Shown piece by piece: positions 25,808 to 39,000 of a DNA stretch of 64,000 nt. Within the stretch, counting starts at the first letter, position 1; each line of letters opens with the position of its first letter. Both the position numbers and the translations under genes were made by a program. The notes beneath the pieces were generated by a model. That model did not search any database. It was given only the letters and a program-made list of their open reading frames with translations, and had not been told where the DNA came from. This DNA is from Glycine soja. Taxonomy: Eukaryota > Streptophyta > Magnoliopsida > Fabales > Fabaceae. The stretch covers positions 2,296,958-2,360,957 of the forward strand of contig NC_041008.1 of NCBI RefSeq assembly GCF_004193775.1. The letters run 5' to 3'.

Positions 25808-26389
25808 ATGGCTGCTTCCAACTCGACCCTCCACTCACCCACCACTCCCAACACCACCTTCGTCCAAGCCAACCCTTCCAACTTCCGCGCCGTCGTCCAG
25901 AAGCTCACCGGCGCCTCCGATGACCCCTCCGCCCATAAACTCCCCCTCACTCTCCCCACGCGCCTCGCGGCAGCGCAGTCCCACCGCCTCGCCTCCGCCG
26001 GCGAGGTGATCGGCCCCAAGAAGCCGAACTTCAAGCTCCACGAGCGCCGCAACGCCGCCGCCAAGAGGCTGGAGCTCCCCATCGACACAGCCATGAGCAT
26101 GATGATGATGAGCGTCTCGCCCACGTCTTCGCTGGTTCGAAGCAGAACAACGACGACAACGTTGGTAGCTTCGCCGGTTTCTCCACTGGAGTTGTTTCTG
26201 GCGCGTGCTAGCCCACGCACGCCGCACGAGGAGGAAGAAGAGAGAGCGATAGCGGAGAAAGGGTTCTACTTGCACCCTTCCCCTCGAGCTTCTCAACCTC
26301 CTGAGCTTTTGCCACTCTTCCCTTTGCATTCTCCCACTCACAACCACAACCACAATCACACCACCAATTCACCATCAATTCCTAATTAA
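25808..26389 (+). CDS. VQ11: VQ motif-containing protein (VQ11/VQ4-like)
   Basis: A plant-specific transcriptional cofactor; VQ proteins usually bind WRKY factors in the nucleus and tune defence and growth responses. The gene is intronless and encodes 193 residues. The VQ motif FRAVVQKLTG lies at residues 26-35, preceded by TTFVQANPSN. The middle carries the basic block FKLHERRN, and the C-terminal part carries SPVSPLELFLARASPRTP and AIAEKGFYLHPSP, features shared with the VQ4/VQ11/VQ31 group. The tail is rich in His and Asn. The frame stays open upstream to 25598, but that part crosses the TC tract and looks like leader, so I start at 25808. The position beside glycerol kinase matches the order I recall for Arabidopsis VQ11. 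Confidence 0.88.
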   Translation: MAASNSTLHSPTTPNTTFVQANPSNFRAVVQKLTGASDDPSAHKLPLTLPTRLAAAQSHRLASAGEVIGPKKPNFKLHERRNAAAKRLELPIDTAMSMMMMSVSPTSSLVRSRTTTTTLVASPVSPLELFLARASPRTPHEEEEERAIAEKGFYLHPSPRASQPPELLPLFPLHSPTHNHNHNHTTNSPSIPN

Positions 26390-28452
26390 TTAACCCTTTT
26401 GTGAGCTTTTTTCTTCTTCTTAATTTTACTGGTGCTATGAATTAATTAATTATTTGCCACTTTTATGTTTATTTAATTATTATTTATGTTTAATCAACTG
26501 ATTAGTATAAATGATTAATGTGCTGAAGATATATGTTTGTATTTCAATTTCGATAGAAATAATTGTTGAGCAGATTTTAGTTATGTTTGGATTGAATCTT
26601 AAATTAGTTGAAATTTTTTCTTGTGATGAAACAGTGGCTTAAGACAAGAAAAAAAATATTATTTATGTTTTGAATAGAGGTGTATGCATGTATGTACTCG
26701 ATTCTCCATGGTTCTATGTTGTGGAGATAGGGGTTTATGATTATGAATGTGTAGGTGGGTACGTGACTGTTTTTGTGTTGATTGATTCTACGTTAAGAAA
26801 CTAGGTTTAGCAGAATACAGCAGATATTGGCTTTCTTTTGGTTTCTTAATGGCCTTTTGTTTTTAACGTACACTATGTTATGCTAATGCTATGCCATCTT
26901 CAGGATTCAACACTAGTTCACTTTTTAGAAGCAATTACTGGTTCTGGTTGAATCCAAAAATATACGGCTCAATAATGTACTCTCAGACAGACAGACTATA
27001 ATATTGAGAAAAATATAAAAAATGAAAAAAAGAAGAGAGTAGAGATTCATCTTTTAAAATATGACTTATTTACATTTCATATCTAATTATGTTTTAAACA
27101 AATGAAAAAAATAAGTTAATTGCATGACATATAATAATATTTTAAATTTTGTACTTTCAATTAATTTTATTCAATTTAAAGGTGATTTTTTTTATCTCTT
27201 TGAAATTAATTTACTTACTATTTCTAATTCTAAATCTTTTTTTTTCCAAATAATGTTATTTGTTGAATGGTTTTATATAAGAAATTAATTTCTCTCATTC
27301 TGATACACATTTGTTTAAAAAATATTTTTATTCAGTTTTAAAGAAAACACGCCTCAAAACTGATACATGGTTTAGCTTGTTTGGTTCTTTCTGTCTCTTG
27401 CTTCAAAAATTTGTAAGCTTGATTCATTTGTAGAAACTACAAGTAACTAAAACGTTTAGAATGTGTATAGTATTTAACTACCGTATAAGTTTTTTCAAAC
27501 AATTTAAAAATATTTGATAATAAAGTTCCCGTAGGTTCTTTTAAATCAAATTTGAACATATAACTTTTTTATAAAAAAATTACTCTTAATATTTTAATAT
27601 TTTTTTATTATCTTAATTAATGTTACAAAGTATCTTTCAATATTTTTTTTAATATCGTACTAATTTAATTTAGTCATTACATTGTTTATACTCCTATTTA
27701 TTTTAAAATTTTAAAACATATTTCTAAACAAAAATCTTAGAGTTTTGTAACAAAAATTACAAGAATTTAAAATTAATACTTCTAAAAATATATTTTTATC
27801 AATAAAATAATAAATAAATAAACATATAGTTTCACGTTAATTAATCTGTTCAATAATCAATTTTGCTAAATATTTCAAATATAATAAACAAACGTAACAG
27901 CTTTCAACTAACTTTTAAATTTTGAGTCTAACTGATCAATTATTTTTACTAAATATAACCTTAGCCTATATCTAACTTAGTATTTGTTATTTTTTATTCT
28001 TCTCTACCAATAAAAGAAAATCAAAACATTAAGATGATATATATGAAATTATTATTAACCTCGCCATAAACGTGTGCAATGGATTAAAAAAAACAAAGAC
28101 AAAACAAGTGCATGCAAGTGCAAAGGATAGCGTGACTTGTTAATGAATACTAGTCTCAAATGTTAACTTTTATTAACTTTCAATTTCTTTTTCTTTAGTG
28201 AGTTCACTTGTTAAATTCACTTATTTACATTACTCAATTTTGTCAACCATTAGCGTAAATTGTTCCATAACTTATTATATAGTTGGTGAACTCTCTTATA
28301 AGAGATCTAAAACACATTTTCATGATGGGCATTTTACTACAGCTAATAAATAAATAAATAAGGCATTTTACATTACCCTGTTTGTTTGTTTTTTTTTTCT
28401 TCCTAAAATTAAAATAAGGTAATTTTATTCGACTTTGAGGGTAGTGTAGCAG

Positions 28453-28478
28453 CAATAAATAAATAAATAAATAAATAG
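28453..28478. repeat. (AATA)n microsatellite
   Basis: About six consecutive AATA units. Confidence 0.9.
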
Positions 28479-29148
28479 ATAGAGTTCTTATCCTTTCATT
28501 TTCATCCCCAATATAGATATATACTACTCTAAACTAATTTTATAGGAACAAGGTATAGGGTCTCTCGTTTTAGTTAGACTACACAATCATTACCAATGTC
28601 CATTTCCCAATCATTGCACCACCAACTTATTTCGTGTCTTTCGTAAAAATGGGTGTTCTTAATTTAATTCTTATGTGTTCACAATATCTCGGTAGAACAG
28701 TGTCGATTAATTACTTCCATTGAAACGTAAATAAATGTTAAAGACGTTTATCCGTAATACAAATTAAGAATTAGCTAGTGTGAAATTCACTTATGCTCTA
28801 TAATTTAAGATAATTTTATTTAATATTTCGGATATTGTTATTATATTAATAACAACTTTAATGTTCAGAAAATCTTACTTATGATCAAAATATTGCAAAA
28901 CTTTGAACAGAATGGTTACTTGTGGAAAAATATCAATCAAGTCCTTTTGACATCACAAAATTGTACATTTATATGCAAAATTCAAAGAATATGTTTGAAT
29001 GTTTTTTCCTCTAAAATAAAAGTTTGAATGCTTTTATTAGACCAGTTTGTCAACTAACGCACTCTTTAAAAGTAAAAGTAAAGAAATTAACAAAATAATA
29101 TTATTTTATTAATGATTATTTTAAAAATGTGTTGATAATTTTAAGAGT

Positions 29149-29170
29149 TATATATATATATATATATATT
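29149..29170. repeat. (TA)n microsatellite
   Basis: About eleven TA units in noncoding DNA. Confidence 0.9.
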
Positions 29171-32100
29171 AAAATCTATTTTAATTTCTTAAAAGAATCT
29201 ATTTTAATTCTAACAATGGTTAGCACATCATTGTTCTACTTTTAGATCCTAATTATAGAAAAAAAGAATGTGTTCTAAAAGTTTTTATTTACTAAAAGTT
29301 TGATCACCGAGTGTGTGCTGTAATATGAGGATTTTTTTAGCTTTATTGATAATTTTGAGTTTGAATTTTAACTTGATACTATACTCGAAAGAAAAAAAAA
29401 TATTAGTTATATTCTATATTTCTCTTATTTATATTAATTGTTATATAACTTATTATATATATGAATATCGTTTCTCTTATAGTACCATCTATATAACTAT
29501 ACTGAAATTGTAGTTTTCTGAATCATGATGTTCAAATTAATATTTCAAACATGTAATATATGTTTTGTTAAAAAGGAATCTAACTTATACGTTGCTCAGA
29601 ATGTTGTATTTTTTTTTCTTTTTTCTTTTTCATTTTGATATTTGAGAATTTGTGCAGATAAGAAATCAAAGACGCCGATAATGGTAGAGTCTCGCTCGTT
29701 CATGTATGATGATTTTCTGCATCAGGATCATGTCGGTTTTTCCTTCTAGGTTTAGTATGCATTTCTACTTCTTTGTTGCAAAAAAGTATCTTAATGTATA
29801 TCTTTTAAACTAATTTGAAATTGACACATCTCAAATAATTCGTGTAACTATATTTTTTAATTTTTTATAATAATTAAAAAAAGCCTTTATTTTTCATTTA
29901 CCTATCTATAAAACATATCATCTAAATTTTACTCAAACTCGCTGGATCTATAGATAGGCAATAAATCTCTCTATCCAAGACTCAACTGATTATATTTACT
30001 GTTATCTATGAAGAATATATACTGTCGTAACAATTATTATGTTTACTATTACTAGGGGTACATATTTTGAATAAAAATAAAAGAAAAGGAAAAAAAGATT
30101 TAAAAGTTAAAAATAAAAAATAAGACTAATAAAAAATAACTAATAACATGAGAGTAGTGAGTGAGTAATTATTAAAAGAGAATGGTAGAAATTTAAAAAC
30201 CGAAAAGTGGTAAAATTATCTAAAATTTGTAGACATTAAAATGAAGTACGTATTTCCTTTATTATTAAAAGTATTGATGTACAAAGTCACACACTCTTGA
30301 GTGGAATTATTGTTTGGTTTACGGAGTCATATAAATTTAAATATAATGATGGGTTAAATAAGTTAATCAATAATCGCATGACAATTTTAAAAAATTATTT
30401 ATATTTATCTTTTAATTTTCATCATTTTAAATGAGATATAAGGTTTATTATTCTTATTTTATTTATAAATAAATAACTAAATGTTCCTACCCAAATAACT
30501 ATGGTGTGCGCGCGTCTCTCTCCCTCTATCTATCTTTGAAGACTACAAGTACATATTTCCGTTGGAAAGTGACATCTTTGCTTCCACAAAATTTCTAATT
30601 ATCGAATATTTCTTGTCACCTGCTTTTATCCATTGGGCTGGGAAAGTAACCCATAAGTTCTAATCTTTTGTTATGTATACTAACACAATTTGGACGTACG
30701 TGTTTAACTGATAATGAGATCAACTTAGACAAATGAATTTTTTTTCTCTTCACTTGGATAGTGATAATGATATAGTATCCAACTCTAACAGAGAAAACAA
30801 TCCTTGAACTGTATTCTTTCCCTGATTTTTTTGGGTAACATTTCATAATTTAGGGTCCTACTTGTGATCAAATCACTGATAGAGTCTCATAGATGCATGC
30901 ATTTAACCCTAGTGATACTAATTCACCTTATATTATGTCACAGTTTGCTCTTCTCACTCACTTCAATTGCAAAGTTGTTTCGTCATAATTTTATGAATTC
31001 TATTTGTACCTATGCATTTCTCTCAAACTAATTAGAGAGGAAGATGTAATTTCTCTAGTTTGACTACAAATCATGGTAGTTTTATTACGATTTCACTTCT
31101 TTTAAGTGAATAAATATATAAAAATAGTTTCTTCAGACTCATTTGCATTTTTTAATTGAAGTTAAACCATCTTATCTCGAAACTAAATGTTTAACCAGTA
31201 TTTTTTTGCTACATTATGTGAGAATGGTTCATTGTAGGGAATTTTCCACCTCTTTTTTTAAGTTATTGGGATGGAATTTCATTTTCCCAATTACCTAGCA
31301 AATGCTTGGCAATGATTTTTGACACATTTTGACCTAGATGCTCAAAGCAGAGAATAGGCACTAGCAAATGTTGCTTAATTTAATGCAGCTAATTATCTAA
31401 GATGGGGAATTCAAAGATCTTTATTGAAACCACAAATGTTGATGTTGTACCCATCGATTCATAATAGTTTACTGCAAGTTTTGTGGCTTTGTTGGTGACT
31501 GAACAATTAAACAAGCTCATCCCCAGCATCCAACAAAAGAAAGGTACATAACATTAATATAAAATATTTAGAAGTTAATCACTCCAATAAATTTAGCCCT
31601 TTTTGATCCTTTCCTTTTTGACAAACAATGTGTAGAGAACCCACCATCCAAAAGTCGTAAACTGATATGATTCACCATGATGACAATAATGATTGCTCTG
31701 TGTTTTCACCTTCAAGCTATTCTGCTATGCAGTGGTTATAACCCACTCAGATGTGATGTGCCTCAACTTTATTTGACAAATTATTTAAATATCTTCATAA
31801 TTAAAGTAGAGCTCTTCCACAATGTAGTATTAGACTCTGTCTAATCCAGAAAGAGCAAATGAGATCAATAGTATTTATTGCATTATTCACAATGGGGTCA
31901 ACTATATACGTGACATGACTTATTTGGTTCACTATCATAATCTTCGCCATGGGGTTAAAGTGTTCTTCACAATGGGGTTAAAGTGTTGTTGAATTTTATT
32001 TTACAGTTGGTTTGGACCATGATTTGCTTCCCACATTGAGTTCATTAAAAAGACCCCATACCCTTGAGCTACTCCACAAAACTAAACTTCATTTCTTTCT

Positions 32101-33066
32101 TGTTGTGGATAATATTCAACAAACATGCTCTGTATTTGGGCTCCGATTGTTAACTCAAGAAAATGACTGAACGCTAAATGTTGCCACCACTTCTTGAGTC
32201 ATGCGTCAACCTTAAGTCATAATAATGTTAACAACCTCGAAATTTATTAGCCAGTTGATAAGAAATGCATAAATATTTTGAGCGTTGAGGTAAAAAAAAT
32301 AGCAATCAACACAACTGAAGAAATATTTTAAAGTTATAATTTATATTGTAAGTACTAATAGTTAATTTTTAAAGATATGATACCACCAAGCGCAATGTTG
32401 AAGTAGTCACGTGAGTTTGAGTTTTGTATACGCAATTTGTGTTGAATACTTAGAGGAAAACTTTGTTGCTCGTAATAGTTAGACTTCAACATAATTGTCT
32501 CAAACAAAATATATATGTGGTTTATATAGGATAAAGAAGAAAAGTTTATTATGATAACAATGACCACTCCATCTCCATTTACTCTAATAATTAAATTGGC
32601 ACAAAACTGTGTTAGGTTCATGTATGACCAAATGTCAGCAACATAGAATACTAGGTCTTGTTTCCTTCATATAGCCCATGAGAATAGAACGATATCAAGT
32701 GTAAAGTAATTATGTTCAGCTAGGAGGAAGAAAGGCCAAGCAGCTATCAGCTATGTTCAACTCCAGATGTGAAATGTAACTATCCTGGCCACAGAAATTA
32801 ACAACAATAATACTAAAAATGAAGTTGTCAATCAGCTTTTTATTGATAAAACAAAATTTCCAAGTATCAGAACAAAACTTACTATATAATAGAGAATAAA
32901 CAAATCCCGAATGCACTTATTATATCGACAAAAAACAAAATGAATTGAATGACCAAAAATTCTAGGCCATGAAGTTATAAACTATTAACAATATGATGTC
33001 CAGAGCTTCGGCCAGACAAACACTCAGATGTAGAGACAATATCCGTTATTTATTTCATAACTCTAT

Positions 33067-36000
33067 TCAACGAACTGAAGCACAAATGGACTGTTGGTTG
33101 TACAATTCTGTGACTCCATTTGTGATCTTCTGCCTGTTTTTCCTCCTCTTCGAGACAACTATAAACCCTTCACCATCTCCATTCTTTTTTTCAGTAACAC
33201 CTAATTTCTCTTGCTCATCACTATCACTGGAATGAGGCACTGTCTTATTCTTTTCTTCATTTCCATACATAATGTTTATGACAGCACTGTCTTTGGCTAT
33301 TTCATCAGAACAACTTTCCAAGATCTCAATTTTTCCTTCACCATCCTTAGACTCATCCACAGAATCAATATTTTCCTTGACAGATTTCACTAGAAAACTG
33401 AGCAGTATCTGCCTAGCTATCTCGGACTTCTCAGATTCAGAAATACTGTTTTTGTTGGAACTCCCATTGATTTCAACAAAATTTTCATCTAGCTTGTTTT
33501 CTTCTGACATGCCTATGTCAGACAAAGAGTTATGCTCATTGGAAACATTTGAATTGGCATCATTGGCTTCTATTTGAGAAGCATTTCTGGGAACAAACTC
33601 AGGCGCATGTGGATTCATTATTCTTGGAGACCCAAATCCACTTCTTTCTCTGATAGAGGTTTGACCTTTAGTAGAACCATGTTTCATGCGAAAAGTATAG
33701 TTGGTTCTATAATACAGAGGCGATCTAGGCCCACAAGGGACCCTAGCAACAGCAGGGGGAAGCACAGTCTCCACGTGCATGCCTTGACTAACATCTGTAT
33801 CATACATGCTTGTGAAGGAAGCTGAATTTAAATGGTGAGACATGGACAACATTCCTGGATTGAAAGGTTTGGCCGCAGCTGAAAGCTTACTGCCATTTGT
33901 TTCTGCTGTAGATTTTGCCTGATCAGAAACCTTCTCAAGTTCCGATCCAGAACTTTCTTGTTGAGGTTCATTTTCATGAGTTTCCTCTGTTTCATCATGC
34001 TGACAAACTGTATTAGTTATGGAACTTTGGCAACTACCTTCACTTATTGATGTCACAGCAGGATTGCAGCATATCTCATCTCCAGCATTAACCCTTTCCA
34101 TGTCAGCCTTTTCCAACAATGGCTTTAAAACAGTTCCTGGTGGTGCTAAAGCCACTTCTTTGTAAGATATAGACTTTGAAGCCAAGGAACTCAGAGATGC
34201 CGGAGATGAAATTTTGGACACAGAAGCTTTTGTTGAATGATTAACAGAATCCTCATTCAAAGTTAAGTTTCTAGATTTTGATTGTCTAGATGGAGATGAC
34301 ATGTCTAACATGACTTTTGGAACTCCTCTTTGTGGTGGCGAAGTAATCTCATTCCTAGAACTGCCTTCCCTGTAAATGTAATTATTTGAACCATTAATGC
34401 TGAGCTTTGATAGATGATGTCGCTTTTTGTGCCCAAACTTGCGGTTAGCAGCATTTCCTGACCGCCCTTTTGAATTGGCTTCTTGCCAACCTTCATCAGA
34501 TGACGCCTCATAAACAGGTTCACTTGTCACTGGTCTGTACCCAGTGAAATCACCATTTTGTTTCTGTACTTGAGAATCAAGTTTGCCATTTGTTTCTTCT
34601 ATTTTGCCTTGTATCATACTTAGAGCATCTTTTGAGTTATCAAAAAGAATTGTCTCATCAGCTATTGCTTCATCATGTTCTTGACTGTTGTTATCACTTG
34701 TTGAGAGTATCTGGAAAACAAAAGCAACAAGTCAAATACAAAATATGGTAAATGATGTCAAATGTTTTCAAAATTACTTCCGATTAGAAATTAAACTATT
34801 ATAGCACTTCACCTAGAACTATAAGCTAACTCCAAAAGAATGCAATAGGTTGCATGCCGGTCAAAGTTGACTTTAATAAAGGTAAAAACTTCCAAAATCT
34901 TTGGAACATAGTCTTCTTGTTTCCCTTAAGGACAGTACTTAATGAAAGGCACGTGGACAATGAAACTGGAACAAGAGGTATTTAATCAGGAGTTACCATT
35001 GCTTATCATGAGAACATAGTATAAATTTGATCAAATTAGTAGTGGACCCGTTGGTTACAAGCAAGTCACCACGGGAAATGCTATTAGTTACTTTTGAGAT
35101 AAACATCATATAGAAAAATATTTGCCCACCTTTGTACGCCTCTGTTTCCTCCGAGCATCATTTCCTTTTGGGTTGGGACTAATAAAATCCAGGAGATCTG
35201 ACACGCTGCATGAAAGTGGTTAAATATATATGTACCCTGAAATATAACCTGTTTGAAACACAGTAAATGGGGGCTACCATGTTAGTACCTAAGGTGACCT
35301 TTACTTGCAATGGATGCATCAGGCTTTGGAGTTCCATTTTTAGTTGCTTCTTGCTGCTCTATGGCTTTTGATTCAAAATATTCAAGCCACGCGGCAGCAT
35401 CCTGCATTGGAAAAAAAAACCTTTCATGAAAAATGGTAACATTAGCCAAAACCATCTATCAACCCCCATATTTTGCCAATGCTTAGTTCAATCCTAGACC
35501 AGAATTCTAGTACTACAATCAGAAAAGGAAATGACCTGTGTACGAAGATCTTCTGATCCAAGCTTTGCTTGAAGTATCTTTAGTGTAGTTTGCTCATGTT
35601 GCATACTCAGAGAAAATGCATCCATCAATGAAAGAGCTATAGCTATGGCGTGATAGCTTGCGGCAGTCTATAACATGGAAAATACTGTATAAAGCACTGT
35701 TCCATCCATGGGGGGAGAGAGGGGGGGAGGGAGAAAGGGAGAGAGAGAGAGAGACCTGTATATGATCTGCTCCTAACAATCTTTTGTTGCATTTAAGAGC
35801 TTCATGCAAGTATCTGAGTGCCACATGAACATTTCCCATGGCCTCTTCCATCATAGCCACATTTATATAAGTAGCTGCTGTGTTTGGATGAGACAGCCCA
35901 CATGTAAAATGTAGAAGGAATAGAGCACGATTAACATACCTGTGAAAAGATACATTTAGATCAATGAGGAAATAGTAATTTCAAAATAACAAGCAGAAAG

Positions 36001-39000
36001 TCATAACTTAAACATCTAAACCAGTTCAATATAGTCGAACTTACTTCAGAGCCAACTCAATGTGTTGCAGACGATAATAAAAGACGGAAAGATCCCCATA
36101 GCTTTTCATAGTGTCAGGGTGGTCAAGCCCTAGCTCCCTCTCATTTATATCCAAGGCCTTTTGCTGATAGATGGTGGCCTAAATAAATAAAGAATAATAA
36201 ATAAATTAATATAATTAGCAGACCTTGAAACAGGTGCACGCAGCCATGCAGAACTTCCTCAAGTCAAGAGCATGTATAAAAACCAATCATATGCAGGTTC
36301 AGCAAATCAATAGCATGTTTTTCTCCTTTTTCTTTCTTTCTTTCATCTCTTTCCCCTAGTAGCTTGAAACAAAAGAAACAATATTTTCCTCTACTAGCTG
36401 AGACATAAATCTGAACTATTATTTACCTGGTTAAAATCTCCAGTGTGGTAGAGAACCACAGCTAGAAGACTATATGCACTTGCAGTATTTTGATGAAAGG
36501 GTCCACAAACAGCCATCATCTTAGCTAATGCCTGCGATATGATAGTATTGTCAAAACACTGTGCCACATTTATAACTAGTAAACTTAGAAATGATGCACC
36601 ATCCAGAGACTGAAGAAAGTGATTTGTACCTTTGTTCCATAATTCACAGCATCCTCAAGCTTTCCTTTATCAAGAGCAATTTTGGAAGACTCCAATAAAT
36701 TGCGTCCATCTAATGAGGAGCACCCTACATGCTGTAAAAAAAATTGATCTTGTTTGTAAATGGTTCAATGAGATGAAAATCAATGAATTATACATTTATA
36801 CATAGAATAGGTTTTGGGGGGACGATTACATAAACATGATCTCACCTTGCAAACAGGAACCAGGCTGATAATATCATTTTTCCCAAAGGGCTTACTGGAC
36901 TCCATGTCATAATCTCTTGGGAACAATTCCAATCCAACCTGAGAATAAAAACAAGTGCAATTAATAAAAACTTCATCTAAAAAAAATAGAACAAGACGAC
37001 GAGATGCTGATACCTTGTGACAGAGCCCTCTGAGAATCGACAACTTCCTTAAATGTTGAAATTCATCATTTAGTGTCCAGCCAAATCTTTTGGACAAAAA
37101 CAGATGTAACCATTGAATTCTGAGATTATGATCATCAATCAAAATTTGGTCAGCGCCATCTTCTGTTCGAGACCCACCAAGTAAGAAATTCAGTGTTGAT
37201 GCAATGGCTGCAGATAGATCAGCTACATTGTCAACAGAGGCAGTAACTGCTTTAAGTAGATGCTTGAAAGCTCGAGTGATCATCTCATGAATACAAAGGG
37301 ATTGTATGTGTGGAAGATTCTCCGCAAGTTTAACCTGATTCACTCAAGAAATTACAACCAACAAAAGCAAACTATATTACCAACTAGCTTTAACCTGATT
37401 CACACTAGTTCAACTAGCAAGGTATTTAGACTACAATAGCAGCTTTCAAGCAGTAGATGGTTGGAACATTTTAACGTTCTTCATAGAGATGCTTAAGAGA
37501 TAGAAAGAATGTTACTAATACTAGATCCAGAAGGGTTATCCTTAGTTAGCAAAGATGTTTCTAGAGGAAGCAAAAAAATAGAGGAAAGCATTCTCACCAC
37601 TTTACCCAAAGATCGCATCTGTAATCCTCTTAAATGCATAAAGTCAGTCAGTGTACGACCATCGACTGGAGAAAGTTCCAGTGATCCAAAGTCCATAGCC
37701 TAAAAAAGTAATACATTTGGTTCTTAATCATGTAAAAAAAATTTGGGTTATTCAAAGAAATGCAAAATCCTTTGAGAAATGTAATGTTACCAGCTTTGGC
37801 AAGGCAACTTCATCATAAAACTTGTGTGCCATGCTGATAAGCTCATCCACTGACTGTTGCAAGAAGAAACTAATTGAAATGATAGGTACAAGACATATGA
37901 AGGATGCATTATCATAGACATAGGAACATAAATATCACTTAACACAAGCTAAAATATAGAGTAAAAAATAAAGTTGGAAAATGACAATAATCACAAGAGA
38001 TATAACAAAAGTACTAGTTCCAGATTCTTTGAGACGCATCACAATCTTTAACAAAAGTACTAGTTCCAGATTCTTTTTAAAAAAAAAGATAAACAAGTAG
38101 AAACATGAGAATAAGGGAACATGAAGAAGCATCACAATCTTCAAAATTCCACAAACCTTTGTGTGAAGACCAGTTCCAGATTCTTTGAGACGCAAAAATG
38201 CTTCTTCAGAAAGTAGTTTCTCTAATTCATTAGAGTTACTTAAGTCATCATTGTTTGGCTCAACTTTATCCGCAACATCATTCATGTTTGCAAGTCTAGA
38301 GTCATTTTGCTCCCTAGAATCTGCACCATCTAGATTATTGGATTTCTTCTCTCTCCTCTTCAAAAATTTAAATTGCTTTCCAAGACCTTTAACAGCTTGC
38401 TCAAGATCATTGCTATCTTCTTTGTTTTTGGAACTGTTATCTGTTGAAGTTTCCTGTTTTTGCAAATGCTGGATCCAACAGGAACCAAGTTCCCATCGAA
38501 TAGACCTTTCTGAAGCACTTGGCTCCTCCTTTATCTTTTCCATACATTCTTGAACCACCTTCCGAACAAGGACTTTAGAAGCATCTAAGTCATTCGAATT
38601 TGACAGGGATGATAAAGTCCCTTCTAATGACTCAGCTCCCGACTTGTGAAGCAGTACCCTCAAACTGCATACATCATAAAAATGTGTCAGGGATCATCAT
38701 CACAAATTTGCTATTAATATTCATCTATATGGGAGACACTGGTTGCATTGCAATGCATATAATCAAACAATAGAGAAAGATAAAATAAAATGTTTCATAA
38801 TATGTAACTTAGAAGTTGTAACATTTTCAGATCATCTACAGATAACATTTATGGAATAGTTTATTGTTCAAACCTGTTGATGTTGAGAGCATTTGCCCCT
38901 CCATCTGGCTGATCATCTATCTCAATATCTCGAACTTTAGGCTTCCTTGTGTTCACATTACCCACAACCTTTACCGTTGCAGTATATCCACAGTGGTGTA

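Larger units (their letters stand above)
26390..33066. other. Intergenic AT-rich region
   Basis: About 6.7 kb with no supported gene. It contains AATA and TA simple repeats and a small direct duplication (GGGGTTAAAGTGTT at about 31953 and 31975). Scattered ORFs are low complexity. Confidence 0.55.

Noticed and set aside
25705..26359. Antisense ORFs of 171 and 174 residues over the VQ gene
   Set aside because: They are shadows of the GC-rich VQ coding region, with no family match.
29313..29513. 66-residue AT-rich ORF
   Set aside because: Ile/Tyr/Leu-rich translation of AT-rich DNA beside a TA repeat; no start context or similarity.
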